Shown here: positions 42,296 to 50,376 of the stretch, one piece after another | How the letters are laid out: every line of letters starts with the position of its first letter | How positions within the stretch are numbered: the first letter of the stretch is position 1 | Assembly: GCF_002924445.1 (NCBI RefSeq) | Contig: NZ_PIGG01000068.1 | Coordinates: 1 to 64,000 of the forward strand | Length of the DNA stretch: 64,000 bases | Source: Minwuia thermotolerans | GTDB lineage: Bacteria; Pseudomonadota; Alphaproteobacteria; Minwuiales; Minwuiaceae | Reading direction: 5' to 3' | Made by a program: the position numbers and the translations under genes | Notes under the pieces: generated by a model | What the model saw: only the letters and a program-made list of their open reading frames with translations | Database searches by the model: none | Told to the model about the DNA's origin: nothing

Positions 42296-43849
42296 CCGGG
42301 ATCGGCCTTGTGGGGCGCCGGAATTGTCCTCGTTCAGCGCGGCGCGGATCAGCGCGACAGTGTCCTCCGGGCTTCCGGACGCGTCGATGAGCCGCCAGCC
42401 CGCAGGCCGTTCCAGATTGCCCAGCTGCTTCGCCAGCACCCGCTCGTCGGCGTCGGAGGCATCGTCACGGCGACCGCCGACACGTTCGCGCAGGATCGCC
42501 GGGTCCGCGTCAAGCCAGAAGCCTTCCAGGCTCACGCCCTCAACGGCCAGAGCCGCGCTGAGCGGATCGATGTTCCTGGCATGGCCGAAGACGGCGTCGA
42601 CGACCACCGGCCTGCCGGCCTCGATCACGGTCCGCGCTTCCTCGGCCAGGGTGTGAAAGACGCGACGGGAAACCGCCGAGCTGTAAGCGCTCTCGCCCAG
42701 TTTCTCCTCGGGCCTTCGGCCTTTCAGGCGCTTGCGGATGACGTCGCTGCGCAGGTGCACCGCGCCCGCGGCCTCGCCCAGCGTCGGGGCGAGCATGGCC
42801 GCGGCCGTCGACTTGCCCGTGCCGCTGGCCCCGCCGATGGCGACGGCGCGTGGGTGGTCGGGCTCCAGCATCGCCAGCGCAAGGTCGAGATAGGCCTGCG
42901 CTTCCCCGGCCTTCTCCCGGTCCCCGGGCCCCTTGGCCGCCGAGGCGGTGGTGTGCGCCCGGATTCCGGCCCTGAGCGACAGGTAGAGGGGAAGCAGGCC
43001 CACGCCGCGATAATCGCCGCCGCGCGCCAGATATCGGTTCATCACCAGATTGGCTTCCCGTTTCAGGTCGCGGTGCAGCAGGTCCATGAGCAGGAAGGCC
43101 AGGTCGTAGAGAACGTCGATGTCGCTTAGGCCCGGATCGAACTCGATGGCGTCGAACAGGGTCGGGCGTCCATCGAGCAGGACGATGTTGCGCAGGTGCA
43201 GGTCGCCATGGACATGGCGCACAGCGCCCCCCGCGGCCCGCTGGCGCAGCAGGCTCCGCCCGGATTCGATGGCCTGCCGCGTGCGCTCTTCGAGCAGGTC
43301 GATCGCGCGATCCTCGAAAACCGCCTCGCCGTGACGCCGGAGCTCGGCGATGTTGCCGTCCGCCACCGCGGCCATGTCGGCGGCGGCGTCGCGCCCGGCG
43401 CGCGTCTCGGATTGCTGGTGGAAGTCGAAGATGACGTCCGACGCGTCGCGGCAGATCCGGTCGGTCAGCTCGCCCCGCCGCGCCAGGCGGTCGAGCAGCT
43501 TGCCGTCGTCGAAGCGCTTCATGCGCACGACCCACTCAACCGGTTCGCCGGCGCCGTCCAGCGCCAGCGCTCCCCCGCGCTCCCGCGTCAACGGAACGGC
43601 GTCGATATAGATCTCCGGTGCGGTGCGGCGGTTGATCTCGACCTCCGCCTCGCAGAAGCGCCGCCGCCGCTCCGGCGTGCCGTAATCCAGATAGGGATAG
43701 CGGACGGCCTTCTTCATCTTGAAGGCCAGTTCGGGACCCAGAAAGATCACGTTGGCGTGGGTTTCGACGACCTCGACCTTGCCGCCGCCGTGGGTCGCCG
43801 GGTCGGCCAGTAGGCGGCGCGCCTCGTCCTGCGTTTCGTCTTCGGCCAC
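42290..43849 (-). CDS. Bifunctional aminoglycoside phosphotransferase-like/AAA kinase
   Basis: This 519-residue fusion has an APH-fold kinase (about residues 30-310; catalytic loop VHGDLHLRN with DAIEFDP) and a C-terminal P-loop kinase (about 335-510; GGASGTGKST, then VVVDAVF). Such fusions are common beside low-oxygen and phosphotransferase genes in proteobacteria, but the substrates are unknown. I place the start at GTG 43849, which has GGAGGG nine bases upstream; the ATG at 43900 has no ribosome site and lies against a perfect FNR-type box. With GTG 43849 the box is 72.5 bp away, as in the neighbouring pta promoter. Confidence 0.85.
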   Translation of the reverse strand: MAEDETQDEARRLLADPATHGGGKVEVVETHANVIFLGPELAFKMKKAVRYPYLDYGTPERRRRFCEAEVEINRRTAPEIYIDAVPLTRERGGALALDGAGEPVEWVVRMKRFDDGKLLDRLARRGELTDRICRDASDVIFDFHQQSETRAGRDAAADMAAVADGNIAELRRHGEAVFEDRAIDLLEERTRQAIESGRSLLRQRAAGGAVRHVHGDLHLRNIVLLDGRPTLFDAIEFDPGLSDIDVLYDLAFLLMDLLHRDLKREANLVMNRYLARGGDYRGVGLLPLYLSLRAGIRAHTTASAAKGPGDREKAGEAQAYLDLALAMLEPDHPRAVAIGGASGTGKSTAAAMLAPTLGEAAGAVHLRSDVIRKRLKGRRPEEKLGESAYSSAVSRRVFHTLAEEARTVIEAGRPVVVDAVFGHARNIDPLSAALAVEGVSLEGFWLDADPAILRERVGGRRDDASDADERVLAKQLGNLERPAGWRLIDASGSPEDTVALIRAALNEDNSGAPQGRSRL

Positions 43850-43912
43850 GGCTGTCGACCCTCCGGATGCCTTGTGCGCCGACAGATAGGTGACACACAT
43901 GGCGCTCGCCAG

Positions 43913-43930
43913 CCTTGACGCAGGTCAAGG
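43913..43930 (-). promoter_or_regulatory. Perfect FNR/FixK-type palindrome
   Basis: CCTTGACGCAGGTCAAGG is a perfect 18-base inverted repeat with seven-base arms. Its TTGAC-N4-GTCAA core is the usual alphaproteobacterial FnrL/FixK variant. The centre is 72.5 bp upstream of the preferred start of the APH/AAA kinase. With the two boxes at 40.06-40.11 kb it suggests one small regulon. Confidence 0.7.
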
Positions 43931-43942
43931 GCCGGAACGCAA

Positions 43943-43971
43943 CGGGCCGCCCCGGTTACCGGCGCGGCCCG
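43943..43971 (-). terminator. Terminator hairpin of the solute-binding protein gene
   Basis: CGGGCCGC pairs with GCGGCCCG across a 13-base GC-rich loop, about 35 bases after the stop of the solute-binding protein gene. The reverse strand continues GTTCCG, with only a short T run. It separates that gene from the FNR-type promoter of the APH/AAA kinase. Confidence 0.45.
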
Positions 43972-44004
43972 CCCGCATGCTTCGCTCGTCGGGAGACGGT
44001 CAGA

Positions 44005-45582
44005 TCACTTGAACCACCAGCGCTCCATCCAGCGCTCGCCGTCCAGGTCCCAGTTCGAAGCGAACTCGCCATGGCCGACCTTGTCGGTTGTGGCGAAGAC
44101 CCATGAGGCGAACATCGGGATTATGGCGCCGCCGTTCTGGTTCAGGATCGCCTGCATCTCGTAGTACATCTCCCGGCGCTTCGCCTCGTCCAGTTCGGCG
44201 CGGGCCGCGATCAGCAGTTCGTCGAAGCGCTCGTTCGACCAGAAGGTGTCGTTCCACGCCGCGTCCGTCTGGTAGGCAGTGGAGAACATCTGATCCTCGA
44301 CCGGACGGCCGCTCCAGTAGACGGCGCTGAAGGGCTTCTTCATCCACACGTCCGACCAATAACCGTCATTCGGTTCGCGGACGACGTTGATGTCGATGCC
44401 GGCCTCCTTGGCGGAGTTCTGGAACAGCACGGCAGCATCGACGGCGCCGCCGAAGGCCGCGTCGGAAGCAGACAGGCTGACCTCCAGGCTGTCCATGCCG
44501 GCCTGCTTCAGGTGGTACTTCGCCTTGTCGGGATCGTAGCTGGTCTGCGCCATCTCGTCGTTGTAGTAGCGCTGGCCGCGGCCGATCGGATGATCGTTGC
44601 CCACGGTGCCATAGCCGAACAGGATCTTCTCCACCAGTTCCTCGCGGTTCACCGCGTGCTTCAGGGCGAGACGGACATTGTTGTCGGTGTAGGGATCGTG
44701 ATTGGTCGACATGGCGAAGGTGTAATGCTGGTTGCCCGCCACCGAGTGGATGTCGACCCCGGGCCGGCGGCCCAGCAGCCCCACCGTCTTCAGGTCCAGC
44801 CGGTCGATGGCGTCGACATCGCCGGAAACCAGCGCCGTGGTGCGCGCATTGAGATCGACCAGGCAGAGCATCTCGATCTCGTCGAAAAAGCCGCGGCCAT
44901 CGTCCCAGAAATCCGCAAACTTCTCGAACTCCGCGGCGACGCCGGGGTCGAAGCGGGTCAGCCGGTAGGCGCCGCAGCCGTCCCCCGATTTCCAGTCCAG
45001 CTTGCCGTCCTTCGCCGGTCCGATGACAAGGTGGTAGTCGCTCAGCACGAAGGGAAAGTCGGCATTGCCGGCTTCGAGTTCGAAGACGACGGTCATGTCG
45101 TCGGGCGTCCTGATGTCCTTGATCGGCTTGACGATCGGTCCGGCGGCGGAGGTGGACTCCTCACCGCGATGGTGGTTGACCGAGGCGACCACGTCGCTGG
45201 CATCCAGGGTCTTGCCGCTGTGGAAGATCACGCCGGGACGCAGCTTGAAGGTCCAGACCTTGGCATCGGGCGACGCTTCCCAGCTCTCTGCGACGCCGGG
45301 TCGGAGCGAACCGTCATCGCCGACCTCGGTCATGAAGCCGTGCACGCCATAGAGCAGAGCCGTAGTGAAACCGTTCTCCGCCGTGCCGGGATCCAGCGTA
45401 TCCGTCGTCTGACCGTGCGCCTTGCCCATGCGCATGGTGCCGCCCTTCTTCCGGGCCTGCGCCTGGGGGGCTGCCAGCACACTCGCGGCGCCCAGCGCAC
45501 CGACGGCGGCGGCGCCCTGCAGGAAGGACCGGCGGTCGAGCCGGCCAGTTTCGTAACGTCGCTTGAGTTCCCTGTATGTCAT
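44005..45582 (-). CDS. Periplasmic ABC-transporter substrate-binding protein, family 5, Tat-exported
   Basis: This 525-residue protein is of the SBP_bac_5 peptide/nickel/opine-binding group. The signal carries a twin-arginine motif (DRRSFLQGAAAVG, R17-R18) and an AQA cleavage region near residue 43, so export by Tat is likely. The binding domains include GVAESWEASPDAKVWTFKLRPGVIFHSG and NVRLALKHAVNREELVEKILFGYG. No permease or ATPase genes adjoin it, so its transporter is elsewhere or it works alone. Ligand unknown. It diverges from an enoyl-CoA hydratase gene across a 243-base gap with no recognisable operator. Confidence 0.92.
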   Translation of the reverse strand: MTYRELKRRYETGRLDRRSFLQGAAAVGALGAASVLAAPQAQARKKGGTMRMGKAHGQTTDTLDPGTAENGFTTALLYGVHGFMTEVGDDGSLRPGVAESWEASPDAKVWTFKLRPGVIFHSGKTLDASDVVASVNHHRGEESTSAAGPIVKPIKDIRTPDDMTVVFELEAGNADFPFVLSDYHLVIGPAKDGKLDWKSGDGCGAYRLTRFDPGVAAEFEKFADFWDDGRGFFDEIEMLCLVDLNARTTALVSGDVDAIDRLDLKTVGLLGRRPGVDIHSVAGNQHYTFAMSTNHDPYTDNNVRLALKHAVNREELVEKILFGYGTVGNDHPIGRGQRYYNDEMAQTSYDPDKAKYHLKQAGMDSLEVSLSASDAAFGGAVDAAVLFQNSAKEAGIDINVVREPNDGYWSDVWMKKPFSAVYWSGRPVEDQMFSTAYQTDAAWNDTFWSNERFDELLIAARAELDEAKRREMYYEMQAILNQNGGAIIPMFASWVFATTDKVGHGEFASNWDLDGERWMERWWFK

Positions 45583-45825
45583 GTCTCGCTGTCTTTCCTG
45601 TTGCGCGGACCCCTCGTCGGAAACCGGCGGCGCCTGACGCGGCCATGGCGTCGGACGTTGCGCCGGCGGCGGTCTCTTGGGGACGTGAGGGCGGTGCCCT
45701 CTCCATTCGGTCGGCGTCCCGCATGGTACCCCATTGGCGGGGCAGGACAAAGAAACGGGCCGGATGCGCCGGCGGCCCGCACGCGGTAGTCTCGCCGCCG
45801 GGCAACGGAGAAGGGGGCGCTCGAC

Positions 45826-46620
45826 ATGGATAATGGCACGCTGATCGTCGATGACCGGGCGACTTCGGTCTGGGTGACGCTGAACCGCCCGGACAAGATG
45901 AACAGCATTTCGGCGGGCATGCTGGCCGATCTGGAGAACCTCATGGCCCTGCTTGCCGCCCGGCGCGAATTGCGTGCGCTGGTCTTCACCGGCGCGGGCC
46001 GCGCCTTCTGTGCGGGCGTCGACCTGAAGGCGGCGCAGGAGCGGGTCAGCGGCGACGACGGTCCGGCCGCGAATGCCGCATTTCTCGAACGGCTTCGGGA
46101 CGTGCTGGTGAAGGTGGAGCGGTTCCCCCGGCCGGTGATTGCCGCGGTCAACGGCCTCGCCCTGGCCGGCGGCCTGGAACTGGTGCTCTGCTGCGACCTG
46201 GTCGTCGCGGCGGAGAGCGCGCGGCTGGGTGATGCCCACGCCAATTACGGCCTGGTCCCCGGTGGCGGCTCTTCGGTCCGCCTGCCGCGCAAGGTCGGGC
46301 CCAACCGTGCCAAGCAACTGATCTTCTCCGGCGACTTCCTGCCCGCCGCGACGCTGGCCGAATGGGGGCTGGTCAACCGCGTCGTGGCCGACGCCGAACT
46401 GTTGAACGCGACGGCGGAGATGGTCGAGCGGCTGGCCGGGCGCAGTCCCGTCGGCCTGGAGCGCATGAAGCGCATGGTCGACAATGGTCTGGAGCAGCCG
46501 CTGGACGCCGCCCTGTCCTACGAACTGGCGCTCAACGCGCTGCACGCCCGCTCTGCCGACCGCGCCGAGGGACTGGCCGCCTTCAACGAGAAGCGCACGC
46601 CGCGATTTACCGGGCGCTAG
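45826..46620 (+). CDS. Enoyl-CoA hydratase/isomerase family protein
   Basis: This 264-residue crotonase-fold protein has the oxyanion segments AFCAGVDLKAA and LAGGLELVLCCDLVVAAE. The first catalytic glutamate (GGLE) is kept, but the second is replaced (LGDAHANYG instead of PE). It is therefore more likely an isomerase or another crotonase-type enzyme than a simple hydratase. GGAGAAGGGGG precedes the ATG. The stop is shared with the convergent MFS gene in the tetranucleotide CTAG. Confidence 0.88.
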   Translation: MDNGTLIVDDRATSVWVTLNRPDKMNSISAGMLADLENLMALLAARRELRALVFTGAGRAFCAGVDLKAAQERVSGDDGPAANAAFLERLRDVLVKVERFPRPVIAAVNGLALAGGLELVLCCDLVVAAESARLGDAHANYGLVPGGGSSVRLPRKVGPNRAKQLIFSGDFLPAATLAEWGLVNRVVADAELLNATAEMVERLAGRSPVGLERMKRMVDNGLEQPLDAALSYELALNALHARSADRAEGLAAFNEKRTPRFTGR

Positions 46621-48149
46621 GTCGCCTTCCGGCGCTTCACGCGCATCAGCAGGATCAGCGGCACCGCGGCTGCGCTGGTCAGGGAATAGAGATAGAAGGC
46701 GTTGACGTAGCCGATCAGCGCCGCCTGACGGGCGACCTCGTTCTCCAGCCGCGCCAGGCCGCCCTCCGGCGCCGCGCTCCAGCCGCCCATGATTTCCGGC
46801 ATCCGCAGCAGCTCGTTGAAGGGATTGATGAATTCAGTGAGGTCCGCGTAGTTCATGGCGCCGGTGACGATCACGATCGTGACCGAGAGGGAGATGAAGA
46901 CCGAGCTTCCCAGATTGCGAAGCAGGTGGAAGACGGCGGAGCTTTCCGCCAGATGCCGCGGGTCGAGGGTGGAGAATGTCGCGACCGTGAGCGGCACCCA
47001 GATGATGCCGACGGCGAGACCCTGGAAGATGCTGTGAATGGCGACGTCGGTGATCGTGATCTCCAGACCGAATTCGGCCATGAACCAGCCGGAGACCGCC
47101 TGCATCGAGTAGCCGAGGCACATGCCGACGCGCGGGTCGAGCTTCGACAGCCACATGGCGGCGAAAAAGCCGCCCACCGCGCCGACGCCGCGAAAGCCCA
47201 GAATCAGGCCGATGGCCGAATCCGGGAACCCGAGCAGGTCCTGCAGCATGGGCGGCAGCAGCACCATCGGCGTGAAATTCAGCATGCCGTAGATCGTGAC
47301 CACCACCAGCCCGACCGCGTAGTTCCGGTCCAGCAGCAGCTTCGGGTTGAGGAAGGGCCGACGGGCCGTGAACGTGTGCGCGGCGAAGACGTAGAAGGCG
47401 AGGACGGCCATCGCCGCCTCGATTACGATCTCGGGGCTCTCGAACCAGCCCTGGCGCTGGCCGCGGCTGAGCATGAGCTGCAGGCAGATCACCGCCACGG
47501 AAAGGGCCAGGAAGCCGGTCCAGTCCAGCCGCGCGTCGTCTTCCTTCCCCTTGTCGGTGAGAAACAGCGCCAGGCCGAGCAGCGCCATCAGGCCCAGCGG
47601 CACGATCATGTAGAACGCCCAGCGCCAGTTGTAGAGCTCGGCCAGGTAGCCGCCAAGCGCCGGTCCGATGACCGGTCCCACCACCACGCCCATGCCGAAG
47701 ATCGCCGTGACCTTGCCGTGCTGCTCCCTGGGGAAGGTGTCGAGGATCACGGCCTGGCCCAGCGGCACAAGCGGCGCGCCGCAACCGCCCTGCACGATGC
47801 GCCACAGCACCATGGTCAGCAGGCTGTCGGACAGGCCGCAGCCGAGCGTCGCCAGGGTGAATCCGCCCGTGCTCCAGAGCATGACCGGGCGCCGGCCGAA
47901 GCGCGCGGTGAGCCAGCCCGTCATCGGCGTGACCACGGCGGTGGCCAGGATGTTGAATGTCATCGCCCAGGAGATCTGGTCCTGGGTCGCCGACAGGCTG
48001 CCCTGCATCTGCGGCAACAGGACCGAGACGACCAGGATGGCCAGGCTGTAAAGGGTGCCGGACAGGACGATGCAGGCCAGGATGGCCCAGCGCTGGACCG
48101 CGGTCAGCCCGGGCCCCCCTTCCGCGGCTGGGTTTTCGGATAGTGCCAT
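46617..48149 (-). CDS. DHA2-family multidrug efflux MFS transporter (EmrB-like)
   Basis: This 510-residue inner-membrane protein has about 14 predicted helices and the DHA2 features QDQISWAMTFNILATAVVTPMTGWLTARFGRRPVM (motif A) and GMGVVVGPVIGPALGGYLAELYNWRWAFYMIVPLG (motif C). The family exports drugs by proton antiport, usually with an EmrA-type membrane-fusion protein; none is adjacent. The ATG at 48149 is preceded by GAGG and gives MALSENPAAEGG. It ends by overlapping the convergent crotonase stop. Confidence 0.92.
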   Translation of the reverse strand: MALSENPAAEGGPGLTAVQRWAILACIVLSGTLYSLAILVVSVLLPQMQGSLSATQDQISWAMTFNILATAVVTPMTGWLTARFGRRPVMLWSTGGFTLATLGCGLSDSLLTMVLWRIVQGGCGAPLVPLGQAVILDTFPREQHGKVTAIFGMGVVVGPVIGPALGGYLAELYNWRWAFYMIVPLGLMALLGLALFLTDKGKEDDARLDWTGFLALSVAVICLQLMLSRGQRQGWFESPEIVIEAAMAVLAFYVFAAHTFTARRPFLNPKLLLDRNYAVGLVVVTIYGMLNFTPMVLLPPMLQDLLGFPDSAIGLILGFRGVGAVGGFFAAMWLSKLDPRVGMCLGYSMQAVSGWFMAEFGLEITITDVAIHSIFQGLAVGIIWVPLTVATFSTLDPRHLAESSAVFHLLRNLGSSVFISLSVTIVIVTGAMNYADLTEFINPFNELLRMPEIMGGWSAAPEGGLARLENEVARQAALIGYVNAFYLYSLTSAAAVPLILLMRVKRRKAT

Positions 48150-48248
48150 ACGGACCTCATGATCCGTGCCCCGCACGGCATGCGCAACCGGGCCTGACGC
48201 ATGGGCGGGCCGCGCCGCCGGGGCCGGTTCGGTCCGGCGCCGGAGGGC

Positions 48249-48323
48249 TGGCTGGGGCGGCAGGATTCGAACCTGCGAATGGCGGCACCAAAAGCCGCTG
48301 CCTTACCACTTGGCCACGCCCCA
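48249..48323 (-). tRNA. tRNA-Gln (anticodon TTG)
   Basis: The reverse strand folds as a full cloverleaf. The acceptor is TGGGGCG paired with CGCCCCA, and the D arm is in GGCCAAGTGGTAAGGC. The anticodon stem GCGGC/GCCGC encloses the loop TTTTGGT, with anticodon TTG. The T arm is CGCAGGTTCGAATCCTGCG-like. Discriminator G and a genomically encoded CCA end at 48249. A single tRNA gene, not flanked by an integrase. Confidence 0.97.
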
Positions 48324-48377
48324 ATCCGATGCGGAAACTAGGCGCTCCGCCGGCGGCGCGCAAGCGCGCGGCGGAGG

Positions 48378-49148
48378 TCAGATGGTGCCGAAATCGCCGC
48401 CGCGGCCCTTGCCGTCCCGGAACCGGGCCGCGCCCTTCGCCGTCTCCTCCATCAGCGGTTTCAGCCCGCCGCGGCCTTCGTTGTTCAGCGCCTCGCTCAG
48501 GTCCAGACCCCATTGTTCGTGGGCCGAACGGCGGTCGGCGCGCATGCAGACCTCGGGGAAGCGCGCGATCTCCCGGGCCAGTTCCGTCGCCGCCTCGTGC
48601 GCCCGCCCTTTCGCCACCACCCGGTTGGCGAGGCCCCAGGCCATCGCCTCTTCGGCGCCGACCGCACGGCCGGTCAGGATCATGTCGAGCGCCCGCGACT
48701 GGCCGATCAGCCGCGGCAGGCGCACGGTGCCGCCGTCGATCAGCGGCACGCCCCAGCGCCGGCAGAAGACGCCGAAGGTGGCGTCCTCCTCCATCACGCG
48801 CATGTCGCACCACAGCGCAAGCTCCAGCCCGCCGGCGACCGCGTAGCCGTCCACCGCGGCGATCACCGGTTTGTCGAGCAGCATGCGTGTCGGGCCCATC
48901 GGGCCTTCGCCCTCCGGTTCGTAGTTGAGCGCGCCGGCGCCGTCCGCGGCCTCCTTCAGGTCGTAGCCTGCGCAGAAACAGCCGCCGACGCCGCCCAGCA
49001 CCGCAATCTTCTGGCTGTCGTCCTCGTCGAACGCGCGGAATGCCTTCCGCAGTTCCAGCGCGGTCTCGTGGTTGACGCAGTTCCTGACCGCCGCCCTGTC
49101 GATCAGGATGGTAGTGATCCCGTCCTCGCGGGTCGTGATGATCGCCAT
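48378..49148 (-). CDS. Crotonase/enoyl-CoA hydratase family protein
   Basis: This 256-residue crotonase-fold protein has GCFCAGYDLKEAA and AVAGGLELALWCDMRVMEE. The first glutamate (GGLE) is present, but the usual second one is missing (FGVFCRRWGVPLIDGG). This pattern is seen in many uncharacterised crotonases, so the reaction is open; it should act on an acyl-CoA. A Gly-rich C-terminus (DGKGRGGDFGTI) follows. It lies between tRNA-Gln and the Fur-box gene. Confidence 0.88.
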   Translation of the reverse strand: MAIITTREDGITTILIDRAAVRNCVNHETALELRKAFRAFDEDDSQKIAVLGGVGGCFCAGYDLKEAADGAGALNYEPEGEGPMGPTRMLLDKPVIAAVDGYAVAGGLELALWCDMRVMEEDATFGVFCRRWGVPLIDGGTVRLPRLIGQSRALDMILTGRAVGAEEAMAWGLANRVVAKGRAHEAATELAREIARFPEVCMRADRRSAHEQWGLDLSEALNNEGRGGLKPLMEETAKGAARFRDGKGRGGDFGTI

Positions 49149-49203
49149 CGCCGATGTCCTCCCTCAGCCGGCCGCCCCGGGCCATTGTCCGCATGATAAT
49201 GCA

Positions 49204-49225
49204 GCTTCCCAAGCGGCAGGGAAGC
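49204..49225 (-). terminator. Hairpin after the Fur-box gene
   Basis: GCTTCCC pairs with GGGAAGC across an eight-base loop, 18 bases after the stop of the leftward Fur-box gene. The T run after it is weak (GCATTATC). It would separate that gene from the crotonase gene read in the same direction. Confidence 0.4.
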
Positions 49226-49242
49226 GGGAGGAGGGCGACCTG

Positions 49243-49755
49243 TCAGGCCACGTCGTTGCCGGGTGCGCTGCGGCGGCCGCGGCGGTCGTCGCCGGTCCGG
49301 TCGGCCCGGCCCTCCGGCTGTGGCCAGTCGCAGGCGTCGAGCCCGGCGGAACGGAAGGACTCCGCCAGCGCCCAGAGGCGCTGCATCGCCGCGGCCCTTC
49401 CCGGTTGATGTACCAGAGGCGCCAGCAGCGCGTCGCCCAGTTCAGGCAGGCCCAGGAAGCCAGCGCGCAGGGCGCGAAGGAGGCGGATCTCGTCGCCGCT
49501 CAACTCGGTCGCGCGGCGGATGCGGATGTCGACGGTGCCGCTGGCATGGGCCGCGATCTGGCGCATAAGGCCGTCGATCTCGGCCGCCGCGGGCTCCAGG
49601 CGATGGGCAAGCAGGGCCAGACGCAGGTCCTCTGAGCTGGTGCGGCGGAAGGCGGCGTGCACCCAGCTTCGCACGCACCAGAGAAACAGACGCTCGCATT
49701 CGCCGAGCCGGGCGGTGTCGATGCGCAGGGACGGGGGCTGCATGGCGAGAATCAT
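49243..49755 (-). CDS. Unknown protein with a Fur-box promoter
   Basis: This 170-residue protein (MILAMQPPSLRIDTARLGECERLFLWCVRSW...) is predicted helical, with two cysteines near the N-terminus and an Arg/Asp/Gly-rich, probably disordered tail. I do not recognise the family. The ATG at 49755 has GAGAGGAGC upstream. The frame continues upstream through a near-consensus Fur box at 49782-49800, which shows that the later start is right. It is probably expressed under iron limitation. No TonB receptor, siderophore or haem gene adjoins it. Confidence 0.75.
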   Translation of the reverse strand: MILAMQPPSLRIDTARLGECERLFLWCVRSWVHAAFRRTSSEDLRLALLAHRLEPAAAEIDGLMRQIAAHASGTVDIRIRRATELSGDEIRLLRALRAGFLGLPELGDALLAPLVHQPGRAAAMQRLWALAESFRSAGLDACDWPQPEGRADRTGDDRRGRRSAPGNDVA

Positions 49756-49781
49756 GATGATGCGCTCCTCTCGATTGATAT

Positions 49782-49800
49782 GAAAATGATAATCATTATC
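49782..49800 (-). promoter_or_regulatory. Fur box
   Basis: GAAAATGATAATCATTATC agrees with the classical 19-base Fur consensus GATAATGATAATCATTATC at 18 of 19 positions. It lies 27 bases upstream of the leftward unknown gene and about 78 bases before the rightward acetyltransferase start, so it may act on either or both. Iron-dependent repression is the usual effect. Confidence 0.8.
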
Positions 49801-49877
49801 AAATTGGAATTGCAAGCGCCGCTTGGGAACCGATGGCATCGGCGTTATCTACGGCGCGGCTGAAACGGGGGTGGCGG

Positions 49878-50369
49878 ATGGACGAGGGCAAGTGGACGAT
49901 CAGGCGGGCGGCGCCGGACGATGCGGCGCGTCTGGCGGAACTGGCGAACGCGCTGGATTTCGAGGACCTGGGCGCAGAGGCGCTCTGTCCCTTCGATGCC
50001 TCCGTCATGATACGGGATTTCATCGGCGATAACGCGATCCTGGCGACGGAAGTCGCCGTGGCCGGCGGGATCGTCGTCGGCTACGCGGCTCACAATCTGG
50101 CCTATCACGCCGAAACGGCGCAGCCCGCTCGGTGGCTGGAGAATCTCTATGTCACGCCGGAGTGGCGGGGCGGCGGCGTCGCCCGAAGCCTGATGGCGGC
50201 CGTGGCGCTGCATGCCCTGGCGACAGGCTGCGACGCGGTCTTCTGGGGCGTGCGGCGCGACAACGCCCGTGGCCGGCGATTCTACGACAAGCTGGGCGCA
50301 GGCGACGAGGCGGCGGACATCCGCGTGCTGTACGGCGACGCTCTCGAGGGTCTTGCGGGCGAGGGCTGA
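49878..50369 (+). CDS. GNAT-family N-acetyltransferase
   Basis: This 163-residue GNAT protein contains the acetyl-CoA-binding stretch LENLYVTPEWRGGGVARSLMAAVALHA and the downstream VRRDNARGRRFYDKLGA. The ATG at 49878 gives MDEGKWTIRRAAPDD, typical for the fold; an upstream ATG at 49833 is possible. Substrate unknown. It shares its upstream region, including the Fur box, with the divergent unknown gene. Confidence 0.87.
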   Translation: MDEGKWTIRRAAPDDAARLAELANALDFEDLGAEALCPFDASVMIRDFIGDNAILATEVAVAGGIVVGYAAHNLAYHAETAQPARWLENLYVTPEWRGGGVARSLMAAVALHALATGCDAVFWGVRRDNARGRRFYDKLGAGDEAADIRVLYGDALEGLAGEG

Positions 50370-50376
50370 ACCGGCG

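Noticed and set aside
48249-48323. tRNA-Gln as the attachment site of an integrated element
   Set aside because: No integrase and no duplicated tRNA 3' end were seen on either side, and the flanking genes have normal composition.
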